From positions 1-24,261 of IMG/VR virus record IMGVR_UViG_3300050118_000005: a stretch of 24,261 bases of DNA; one strand, written 5' to 3'. Below, in pieces: positions 6,921-14,424 of this stretch. Each line of letters opens with the position of its first letter. The stretch's first letter is position 1. The notes under the pieces were generated by a model. The model was given only the letters and a program-made list of their open reading frames with translations. It did no database searches and was not told the origin of the DNA. The stretch is from a virus. The position numbers and the translations under genes were made by a program.

Positions 6921-7913
6921 ATGCCTTACATGTCAGCGTCGTCCTTCTTCGGGATCGGCAAGGAAGCCACCCGTGGAACCGGCACCACAGCCACGACGTT
7001 CATTCCGATCGAGCAGCCGGTCTGGACGCCGAACGTGAAGTGGTTGGAGGACAAGGGCTGGCGCGGTTCGCCTGCCACGGTCTACAGCCACCAGGCGGGC
7101 GTCAGAAACGACTCCTACGACTTCAAGGGCGCCGCGTTCCTAGACACCCTGCCGAACTTCCTGATGGCGATGCTCGGCGGCACAGACGTCGTCACCGGCT
7201 CCGGGCCGTACGTGCACACCTTCGGGATGCTCGACTCGATCGCCGTCGGCTCACAGCCGCCCAGCTACACGCTGAACGACTTCGACGCGGGCATGGCGGG
7301 CACCACGACCGCGCGCAGGCTCGTGGACGGGCAGATGGACACGCTGTCGCTGTCGTTCGCCGTCGACGCCGAGTTGTCGGTGTCCGGCAAGTTCATAACG
7401 AACGCCCTCACGACGGTCACCGCTCCGACGGACCTGTGGTCCTCAGAGGTCTTCGTGCCTGCGTGGAACTGCGCCGTCTCCTTCGGTGGCTCGCCGTCCT
7501 CCGTCGTCATCGACGGCTCGATCGACCTGAAGCGGTCCACCGAGCCGATCTTCACGCTCGGCCAGCAGTCGAGCTACCGCAACTGGGCCGGGCCGCTAGA
7601 GGCGTCCGGCAAGTGCAGCGCCGTCTACGAGAACACCGCTGACCCGCTCGCGGGCGCCACGATCATCACGGCCGGCACCACGCGGGTCATCACCCCCGTC
7701 ACCTTCACCTTCACCGAGCCGGTGTCGGGCCACACGTGCCTGCTCCAGATGAGCCAATGCCAGCTGATGAACCCGAAGATCACCCGGGATGCCACCTACG
7801 GGAAGATCGAGTTCGACTTCTCCGCAGAGGCCAACACGACGGACACCACCGTCACGCACCACTTCGCACCGATCACCACCGTGATCACAAACGGACAAGC
7901 AGCCATTTACTAG
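6921..7913 (+). CDS. major tail tube protein
   Basis: 330 residues from ATG 6921 with SD GAGGAGG at 6907-6913 (7-base spacer), as suits a highly expressed structural gene. The N-terminus FFGIGKEATRGTGTTATTFIPIE, then LEDKGWRGSP and a region around LPNFLMAMLGG, follows the layout of the phage tail-tube family that begins with a KEATxGT motif. The rest is a beta-sandwich. It directly precedes the tail assembly chaperones, the usual order tube - G/GT - tape measure. It forms the hexameric rings of the siphovirus tail. Confidence 0.85.
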   Translation: MPYMSASSFFGIGKEATRGTGTTATTFIPIEQPVWTPNVKWLEDKGWRGSPATVYSHQAGVRNDSYDFKGAAFLDTLPNFLMAMLGGTDVVTGSGPYVHTFGMLDSIAVGSQPPSYTLNDFDAGMAGTTTARRLVDGQMDTLSLSFAVDAELSVSGKFITNALTTVTAPTDLWSSEVFVPAWNCAVSFGGSPSSVVIDGSIDLKRSTEPIFTLGQQSSYRNWAGPLEASGKCSAVYENTADPLAGATIITAGTTRVITPVTFTFTEPVSGHTCLLQMSQCQLMNPKITRDATYGKIEFDFSAEANTTDTTVTHHFAPITTVITNGQAAIY

Positions 7914-7925
7914 ACGAGGAGACAG

Positions 7926-8471
7926 ATGAGCAGGAAGATCGACCTACCTGACGGCGGCTGGGCGGAGATCCGCGACCCTGCCGACCTGACCGAGCGCCAA
8001 CGGCGCATCATCCGGCGCTCGTTTCCTGCGGGCGCCCGGCTCATAGAGAAGCTCAAGCTGATCCGCGAGGCAGCGAAAGCCACGAACGGTAACGGGACAG
8101 CGTCCGTCGACGACGCCGACCAAGCCGGCGGCGACATCTACCAGCACCTCGACCCCGACGAGCTGGAGGGCCTGAACGACATGAAGTGCGCGTCGATCGT
8201 CGCGTACGTGTCTACCTGGTCGCTCGGCCTCGCGCTGCCGCTCACGATGGACACCGTGCAGGATCTGCCGGGGCCGATCTGGGACGCGCTCGCGGCCGAG
8301 ACGTTCGGCAAAGGTGACGGAGCCGAGAAGCTTGATGACGAGTCTCCGGGCGCCCTCTTAGACCGCAACAGCCCTCCCGTGCCCTCCTCGCCATCCGACG
8401 GCGAAGAGAGGGCACCAGCGTCGCAACAGTCGGAGGCAGAGACGCCAGCGACATCGAGCGCGAGTTCGTAG
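7926..8471 (+). CDS. tail assembly chaperone (G)
   Basis: 181 residues from ATG 7926, SD GAGGAGA about 6 bases upstream. The N-terminal part is a helical, charged domain (LTERQRRIIRRSFPAGARLIEKLKLIREAAKA), followed by a hydrophobic helix region near the middle. The last 40 residues are Pro/Ser/Glu-rich and low in complexity, which is what an out-of-use reading frame past a frameshift site often looks like. It lies between tail-tube and tape-measure genes, the invariant position of gpG-type chaperones, which coat the tape measure before tube assembly. Confidence 0.82.
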   Translation: MSRKIDLPDGGWAEIRDPADLTERQRRIIRRSFPAGARLIEKLKLIREAAKATNGNGTASVDDADQAGGDIYQHLDPDELEGLNDMKCASIVAYVSTWSLGLALPLTMDTVQDLPGPIWDALAAETFGKGDGAEKLDDESPGALLDRNSPPVPSSPSDGEERAPASQQSEAETPATSSASS

Positions 8472-8614
8472 AGGATTACAACCTCTACAAGTTCTTGACG
8501 GCTATTCCCATGCCGAGGGAACAGGCGCTCAATGAGCCCGGGCGATGGATCGACCGCGTTGCCGCCTTCCGTGACATGGACGCTCAGGTCCGAGCCAAAC
8601 AAGCGGGGCTGTGA
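7926..8614 (+). CDS. tail assembly chaperone GT, made by -1 frameshift
   Basis: The -1 frame relative to G is open from 8339 to TGA 8612-8614. It encodes a conserved-looking T segment, with EREFVEDYNLYKFLTAIPM followed by PREQALNEPGRWIDRV, starting before G ends at 8471. There is no start codon upstream of that segment. A single -1 slip gives 229 residues. This matches the well-known G/GT arrangement of lambda and most siphoviruses. The slip must occur between 8339 and about 8470, because TGA codons block the -1 frame at 8315, 8333 and 8336. The exact slippery site is not canonical (see the signal at 8372-8415). Confidence 0.78.
8372..8415 (+). promoter_or_regulatory. candidate -1 frameshift site with hairpin (G/GT)
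   Basis: C CCT CCC at 8372-8378 is in the right phase: P-site CCT can re-pair as CCC, but the A-site pairing after the slip is imperfect. Immediately after it, GTGCCCTC (8379-8386) and GAGGGCAC (8408-8415) form a perfect 8-bp stem, with an inner 5-bp stem TCGCC/GGCGA (8388-8392 with 8400-8404) and a 7-base loop. The hairpin is strong, but the usual 5-9-base spacer is missing, so the true slip codon may differ. Confidence 0.45.
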
Positions 8615-9051
8615 TGGGCGCTGACGTCGTGTTCCACTTCACGGGGTTCGCCGAGATGCGCGCGGCGGCAGACCGCATGGTGGCGCGCGCCAACGACGGC
8701 GCCAGGGAGATCGTGACCAAGGGCGCCTTCGTCGTCCAGAAGAACACCGTCGCAGAGATGGGTCACCGCCCGGGGCCGAACGTCATCACAGGCACCCTCG
8801 CACGGTCGGTGCGGATAATCGACGTACAACCCGTCGGTCCGGGCGTCTGGCGCTCACGTGTGGCGCCCACCACGAAGTACGGCAGACGGATCGAGCTCGG
8901 CTTCGGCAAGGGCGGCTCGCTCGGCATCGACAGCCTCGGCCGCCATTACCACCAGCCCGCCTTCCCGTCGCTTAAGCCCGGCATGGAGCGGTCGATCCCG
9001 GAGCTGTCCGATCTCGCTACGAGGATCTTCGAGGCGGCCCTGAGGGGGTGA
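8614..9051 (+). CDS. HK97 gp10-like neck / tail completion protein
   Basis: 145 residues from ATG 8614, which shares its A with the GT stop (TGATG); GTG 8611 directly before it is an alternative. The sequence follows the HK97-gp10 family: an N-terminal helix with DGAREIVTKGAFVVQKNT, then RPGPNVITGTLARSVRI, a strand with TTKYGRRIELGFG, and YHQPAFPSLKPGM near the end. These proteins normally sit in the neck and are encoded before the tail tube. Here the gene lies between the chaperones and the tape measure, which is unusual. Overlap with the GT stop makes its translation depend on ribosomes that have frameshifted or on re-initiation. Confidence 0.78.
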   Translation: MGADVVFHFTGFAEMRAAADRMVARANDGAREIVTKGAFVVQKNTVAEMGHRPGPNVITGTLARSVRIIDVQPVGPGVWRSRVAPTTKYGRRIELGFGKGGSLGIDSLGRHYHQPAFPSLKPGMERSIPELSDLATRIFEAALRG

Positions 9052-9052
9052 C

Positions 9053-12000
9053 ATGGCAGGCGAGCTCCCCCCGGTAGTCGGCACGCTCGAGATGGACATC
9101 GCCGCCTTCATGGCGTCGATGCACGAGTTCACGGCCGAGCTGAACGCCGCAGCCGACTCCGCAGAGGAATCCGCTGCACGTGTCCGCGCTGCCATAGGCG
9201 GCCAGGTCGACGCAGAAGAGCTAGGAGCCGACAAGACCGCTGCGGCATCGGCGCGCATGGCCGGTGAGCAGGACGCGGCGATGGACTCGTCGGGAGCGCT
9301 CGCTTCTAAGACCCGCTCGGACGCCGAGGACGTCGGCGAAGACCTGTCGAACATGGCGTCGGTCGGCACCAAGGCCGACGAGGATCTCGCCAAGGCTCAC
9401 GAGGATCTGTCGGGCAAGTCCTCCACGTTCGCTTCCAAGCTGTCGAACACCTTCAAGTCGGCCGGTGAGTCGCTGTCGAACTGGGGCATCCCGTTCTCGG
9501 GGTCCGTCACGAAGATGGGCGAGAACATCGACGAGGCCGAGACGAAGGGCAAGGGCTTCTCGCAAGCCATGTCCTCCATCGGCGGCATCGCCATGACGGC
9601 CGGTGTCGCCGGTGTCGCCGTGTTCGGTGCGGCTTCCGTGAAGGCGGCCAGCGACTTCCAGGAGTCGATGACCCAGCTCGTCACCGGCGCAGGCGAGTCC
9701 CAGAAGAACCTCGCCATGGTGTCGTCGGGCATCTTGAACATGGCCGGGTCGGTCGGCACGAGCGCGGGCGAGCTCGCCAAGGGCATGTACATGATCGAGT
9801 CGGCGGGCTTCCACGGGGCCGCCGGCCTGACGGTGCTGGAGGCCACCGCAGAGGGCGCCAAGGTCGGCACGGCTCAGATGTCGGACGTCGCGAACGTCCT
9901 GACCTCGGCCCTCAACTCGTACCACCTGCCCGCTTCGGCCGCCGTCACCGTTACGAACGAGCTCGTCGCCACCGTCGCCGCAGGCAAGATGCACATGCAG
10001 GACCTGGCGACGTCTATCTCGAACGTCCTCCCGATCGCCGCGTCGGTCCACCTGAGCTTCGCCCAGGTCGGCGGCGCTCTCGCCACCATGACCATGCAGG
10101 GCATGACCGCCCGGCGTGCGTCGATGAACCTCGCCAACATGCTGACGGCGATGGTCTCGCCGTCAGCGACGGCCTCGGCAGAGATGAAGCGGCTCGGGTT
10201 GTCGGCCAACCAGGTCGCGAATGACCTCGGCAAGCAGGGAATCACCGGCACGCTCGACGAGCTGACCGGTGCGATCCTCCGAAACACCAAGGGCGGCTCG
10301 GTCATGGCGACCGGGTTCGCCTCGATGTCACCTGCGGCGAAGGCGCTCTCCGAGCGGATCCTCGGCGGCTCCATCACGACGGATCAGCTCACCACCGCGC
10401 TCAAGGGGCTCAACCCCGAGCAGGCGAAGATGGTCACCAACTTCGAGGCTCAGGCCACGAGCGCCACGGGCATGAAGCAGACCTTCGACTCGGCGATGAA
10501 GACCATGACGGGCGGTCTCACCGGCCTCAAGGTCTCCTTACTGCTCGGTGGCGACAACGCCAAGACCTTCGCCGCCAACGTCCACTCGGTCGCCACGGCG
10601 GCCAAAGAGGGCGGCACACAGGTCCACGGGTTCAGTGACGTCCAAAAGGACCTCGGCTTCCAGATGGACCAGGCGAAGTTCGCCATCGACGCTCTCGCGA
10701 TCAAGTTCGGCGACCTGCTCATCCCGAAGCTCGAAGACGTCATCCACTGGACCGCCGACGCCGTCATGTGGTTCGAGAAGCACAAGGTGGTCGCAGAAGC
10801 TCTTGGTGCTGCTATCGCGGGCCCGCTCGTGCTCGCCATGGGCATCTTCGCCGCCAAGTCAGCCATCGCCTTCGGACAGGGCCTCTACAGGGACATCTCC
10901 AAGGCAGCGTCCGCCATCAGCGGGTTCGCCGCCAAGATGTTCGGTCTCGGCGCGGCCAACGACGAGGCGCTCGCATCCGAAGAGACCCTGCAGGCGTCGA
11001 TGTCACGGACCGCCGACGCCATGGAGTCGAGCGGTGCGGCCATCACCGAGAGCCTTCAAGCGATCAACGCATCGTTTCGTGAGCTGGCTGGTTCTGCAGC
11101 AGGCGCGGGCGAGGCGATGCAGGGCGATATGACCGAGACCGCCTCGGTTGCGGACGCCACGTCTGCCGACATCGTCGCAGCCAACGCAAGGATCGACGCT
11201 TCGAACGCCGGTGTCGGAGCCTCTGGTGGCGCCGCGGCCATGGGTGAGGAGGCCGGGGCCGCTTCGGGCGGGGTCGAAGAGCTGACAGGGTCGCTCGGCA
11301 GTCTGTCGAGCATTGCAATGCCCGCGGCGATCGCAGGACTCGGCACGCTTGCGCTGGCGGCTCACATGAATGCCGACGGGTTCAAGGCGGCGGCAGCTGC
11401 AGAGGCGCCGTTCTTCGCCGCCGCGAAGGCGGGTGCCACAACGATGCCCGAGCTCGCATCCAAGGCGAACAGCGTCCAGACCAGCATCTCGAAAGCGAGT
11501 GCCGCCTTCGCCTCGGGCAAGTTGAGCCTCTTCCAATACAAGGCCGTTGTGAGCGGCCTCCAGACGAGCCTGCAGCAGACCGACAAGGAACAGACCAACT
11601 ACAGCTCGGGCCTCGATACCCTCACCGGCAAGTTCGGACTGACCTCTACCCAGGCGCAGTCCCTGGCGAAGGCCGTCGGGGTGAACCTGGACGACGCTCT
11701 CAGCAACGCCGACGTCGGCAAGGTCGCGGGAGAACTGAACACTCTGGCGAACCAGGCGGGCATGTCGTCAGGTGCTCTGATCTCCTTCGCCAACACGACG
11801 CACGAGACGTTGACGCAGGCCGCCTCCTACATCAGCTCGGCGACGTCGGGTGCGGCACAGTCGTGGTCGCAGTTCAGCGCCAGCCTCAACACCACGACCG
11901 GCCAGACCGCGGCTCAGACGAAGACCTTTTACAAGTCCCAGGAGACCGACGGCACCGATTTCGTCACGAACATTCAAAAGGCCATCTCCGACGGCTACAA

Positions 12001-12952
12001 CCCCGCCTACATCCAGAACCTGCTCCAGCAAGGCCCACAGGCCGCAGGAGCGCTCCTTCAGCAGCTCGTGAGCGCTCAGGGCGCAGGAATGGCGGCGCTC
12101 GTCAACCAGACACAGGCGAACATCGCCACCCAGGGCCAGCGCGCCGTCACAGAGGCCCGGATCACCGCAGAGGGCGTCAAGTACGCGGGCACGCAGATGG
12201 GTAGCGAACTGTCGGCCGCACTCGCACTCGCACTCGCATCCACGTCGGCCAACGCCGGAGCGGAGACCGAGGCGGTGGTGAAGAAGTACAACCTCACCTG
12301 GCCGCAGGTGGAGTCGATCTCCAAGGCTTACGGCGGGGCGCTGTCGGCGTCTGCGCTCGCCGAGATCGGCACGACCTACTCCGCGTTCGGCAATCTCGGC
12401 GTGCAGGCGTCATCCGGCTTCGCTGCCGGGATCAACAACGGCCTGCCGCTCGTCATCTCACAGGTCGACCACATGGTCTCCGCCGCGGTCCAGGCCGGAT
12501 CGGGCCACCTGAAGGCCGCCTCGCCATCCAAGCTCACCGAAGAGCTGTGGGGGCTCACCGCCGCACAGGGCATGGCCGCAGGGCTGAAGGCGGGCACCTC
12601 ACAGGTCGTTGCGGCCTCAGTGCAGATGGTCCAGGAGGCGGCACTCCAGGCGCAACAGGTGGCACGGAACGCCTTCATGGCCGACGTGAAGCAACTCGCC
12701 GCCAAGGACCACGAGTCGATCGCCACGGCATCGGCAGACCTTCAGCGCTACTTCAACAGCGGCAGCTCGAGCGGTGGCGTCGCTCCGGCCACAGCATCGA
12801 GTGCCGGTGGTGCGGCGACGATAAGCGTCGCTCTGACCGTCAACGGCGCGGGCATGAACATGACCGAGCTGGCTGCGGCGATCCGCAGGGAGCTGCTCCA
12901 GGACCGCAGCATCACCACACTGCTCGGTAGGACGGCCGGCAGGAGGATCTGA
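9053..12952 (+). CDS. tail tape measure protein
   Basis: 1299 residues from ATG 9053, one base after the preceding stop. It is the longest gene, directly after G/GT and gp10-like genes. Residues about 196-500 match the TP901-type tape-measure core (SDFQESMTQLVTGAGES; VANVLTSALNSYHLPASA; GALATMTMQGMTARRA). Hydrophobic segments lie near 173-196, 579-605 and 752-772, suitable for membrane insertion during DNA entry. The rest is Ala/Ser-rich helix, and the C-terminus carries the usual HLKAASPSK motif and a beta tail. At about 1.5 angstrom per residue the tail should be near 195 nm. No lytic or peptidase domain is evident. Confidence 0.93.
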   Translation: MAGELPPVVGTLEMDIAAFMASMHEFTAELNAAADSAEESAARVRAAIGGQVDAEELGADKTAAASARMAGEQDAAMDSSGALASKTRSDAEDVGEDLSNMASVGTKADEDLAKAHEDLSGKSSTFASKLSNTFKSAGESLSNWGIPFSGSVTKMGENIDEAETKGKGFSQAMSSIGGIAMTAGVAGVAVFGAASVKAASDFQESMTQLVTGAGESQKNLAMVSSGILNMAGSVGTSAGELAKGMYMIESAGFHGAAGLTVLEATAEGAKVGTAQMSDVANVLTSALNSYHLPASAAVTVTNELVATVAAGKMHMQDLATSISNVLPIAASVHLSFAQVGGALATMTMQGMTARRASMNLANMLTAMVSPSATASAEMKRLGLSANQVANDLGKQGITGTLDELTGAILRNTKGGSVMATGFASMSPAAKALSERILGGSITTDQLTTALKGLNPEQAKMVTNFEAQATSATGMKQTFDSAMKTMTGGLTGLKVSLLLGGDNAKTFAANVHSVATAAKEGGTQVHGFSDVQKDLGFQMDQAKFAIDALAIKFGDLLIPKLEDVIHWTADAVMWFEKHKVVAEALGAAIAGPLVLAMGIFAAKSAIAFGQGLYRDISKAASAISGFAAKMFGLGAANDEALASEETLQASMSRTADAMESSGAAITESLQAINASFRELAGSAAGAGEAMQGDMTETASVADATSADIVAANARIDASNAGVGASGGAAAMGEEAGAASGGVEELTGSLGSLSSIAMPAAIAGLGTLALAAHMNADGFKAAAAAEAPFFAAAKAGATTMPELASKANSVQTSISKASAAFASGKLSLFQYKAVVSGLQTSLQQTDKEQTNYSSGLDTLTGKFGLTSTQAQSLAKAVGVNLDDALSNADVGKVAGELNTLANQAGMSSGALISFANTTHETLTQAASYISSATSGAAQSWSQFSASLNTTTGQTAAQTKTFYKSQETDGTDFVTNIQKAISDGYNPAYIQNLLQQGPQAAGALLQQLVSAQGAGMAALVNQTQANIATQGQRAVTEARITAEGVKYAGTQMGSELSAALALALASTSANAGAETEAVVKKYNLTWPQVESISKAYGGALSASALAEIGTTYSAFGNLGVQASSGFAAGINNGLPLVISQVDHMVSAAVQAGSGHLKAASPSKLTEELWGLTAAQGMAAGLKAGTSQVVAASVQMVQEAALQAQQVARNAFMADVKQLAAKDHESIATASADLQRYFNSGSSSGGVAPATASSAGGAATISVALTVNGAGMNMTELAAAIRRELLQDRSITTLLGRTAGRRI
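12218..12238 (+). repeat. short tandem GCACTC repeat inside the tape-measure gene
   Basis: Three full copies of GCACTC plus GCA in a row, encoding ALALALA. It is in frame and probably just a helical Ala/Leu stretch, but the near-identical copies could vary in number. Confidence 0.5.
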
Positions 12953-14424
12953 TGGCGCACGGCACCTACGTCCACGCCGACAACGCAACGGGGACGACCA
13001 CGGCGTCCTCGGGTGCGGGCAGCATCAGCGTCGCTACGGTCACGGGCGCCTTCCCGACACCGAACGCCGCCCAGTGCTTCGTCGTCTCGATCGACGCGGG
13101 GAGCGCCAACCCCGAGCTGCAGATCGTGACCGGCGTCTCGGGCACCACGTTCACGCTCGCTGGCACGCTCGCCCACAACCACACGGCTGCACCGGTCGCA
13201 CTCGTCATCACCGCAGAATCCCTCGCCAACTCGCGCGGCTCGATCGACGGCGTCATCGACTACGGCATGGACCCGACGGGCACGGTCGACTCCACGTCTG
13301 CGCTCAACAACGCGATCACCGCAGCATCGACGTCACAGCAGTCGTCGGCGGTCTATGCGAGGCCGGGCAACTACCTGTTCAACGGGACGATCGAGCACCT
13401 GGGCGCCTGTCGCATCTTCGGCTCGGGAAAAGCCACGCTGACCAACCAGGGACTGACGATCTTCTCAGGCGGCTCGTCACTATCGACGGCCCTTATGACC
13501 GTCCAGAACTCTTCGGGCGGCGGATACATCGCTCACGGCGCAACGGTTGAGAATATCGGGTTCACGTCGCTCGCCGCTACCCCCGCTCTCACGGGTCTCC
13601 AGCTGCTGAATTCCCAGGAGGGACTGTTCAGTGGATGCTCGTTCGACAACCTCTACAAGTCGGTCGTGGAGGACTTCTACCCGTCGACAACGGCCGGCTG
13701 CACCGGCAACCTGTTCATCGGCACTTCGATCAAGACCCCCGGTCTTCCCGGTGAGATGGCGATCTGCATCGGGCCTACAGCCTCTGGCGTGTTCGACTCG
13801 CACCACGGGGAGTGGTATCACACCAACATCACCCAGACACAGCCGGCGTCAGGCGTCTCGACCGGCGTTTATCTGGGGGTCGCTGACTCGTACGTCTTTA
13901 ACGTCATAGATTGGTACACGTCGGGGTCGGGAACGCTCTGTCAGCGGGTATGGGCTGATTACACGATCGCCCCGTCTGGGCGATTCCCGGCAGACGTACA
14001 GTTCAACGGTCGCGTCGACCTGAACACCCAGTCCAGTTCCGCGCCGTGGGTGGTCACCGGGACCCCGGGCGCTGCCAACTACCCGTGCAGGGTAAGCGAC
14101 CTCATCTGGGAGAACTCCCAGCCGCTGTCGGGCCTGCTCACGAACGTCGCCGGCCTTATCGCTCCGTTCAACGCGGACCAGACCGCGCACCTCGGCTTCG
14201 CCACCTCGGCACCGTCGACGCTCACGAACCCGAACACCTATCCGGTGCTCTTCTACGTGAGCGCCAAGGACGCCACCACCACGATCTCGATGATGGGCGG
14301 CACCGGCATCCTGATGAACAACGGCGGCACTATTCCGTTCCTCGTCTACCCCGGCCAGACGATCGCGGCGACGGGCTACACCGTGAAGCCCCTCACGCAA
14401 CTCGTGCGCTGTGGGGTGACATGA
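12952..14424 (+). CDS. pectate-lyase-like beta-helix minor tail protein (tailspike-like)
   Basis: 490 residues from ATG 12952, overlapping the tape-measure stop (TGATG), with AGGAGG at 12941-12946. The N-terminal 90 residues are a small beta domain. Then comes the signature of the pectate-lyase superfamily, DYGMDPTGTVDSTSALNNAI at about 103-122, followed by repeated short strands ending in Gly/Asn turns (VENIGFTSLAA, FSGCSFDNLYKSV, GNLFIGTSI), a right-handed parallel beta-helix. Such proteins bind or cut capsular or wall polysaccharide. A C-terminal beta region (about 400-490) may be a trimerisation or capping domain. Lying right after the tape measure, where a distal-tail gene is expected, is unusual. 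Confidence 0.75.
   Translation: MAHGTYVHADNATGTTTASSGAGSISVATVTGAFPTPNAAQCFVVSIDAGSANPELQIVTGVSGTTFTLAGTLAHNHTAAPVALVITAESLANSRGSIDGVIDYGMDPTGTVDSTSALNNAITAASTSQQSSAVYARPGNYLFNGTIEHLGACRIFGSGKATLTNQGLTIFSGGSSLSTALMTVQNSSGGGYIAHGATVENIGFTSLAATPALTGLQLLNSQEGLFSGCSFDNLYKSVVEDFYPSTTAGCTGNLFIGTSIKTPGLPGEMAICIGPTASGVFDSHHGEWYHTNITQTQPASGVSTGVYLGVADSYVFNVIDWYTSGSGTLCQRVWADYTIAPSGRFPADVQFNGRVDLNTQSSSAPWVVTGTPGAANYPCRVSDLIWENSQPLSGLLTNVAGLIAPFNADQTAHLGFATSAPSTLTNPNTYPVLFYVSAKDATTTISMMGGTGILMNNGGTIPFLVYPGQTIAATGYTVKPLTQLVRCGVT

Noticed and set aside
8306-8312. C GGC AAA as slippery site for G/GT
   Set aside because: A -1 slip here runs into TGA at 8315-8317, so it cannot produce GT.
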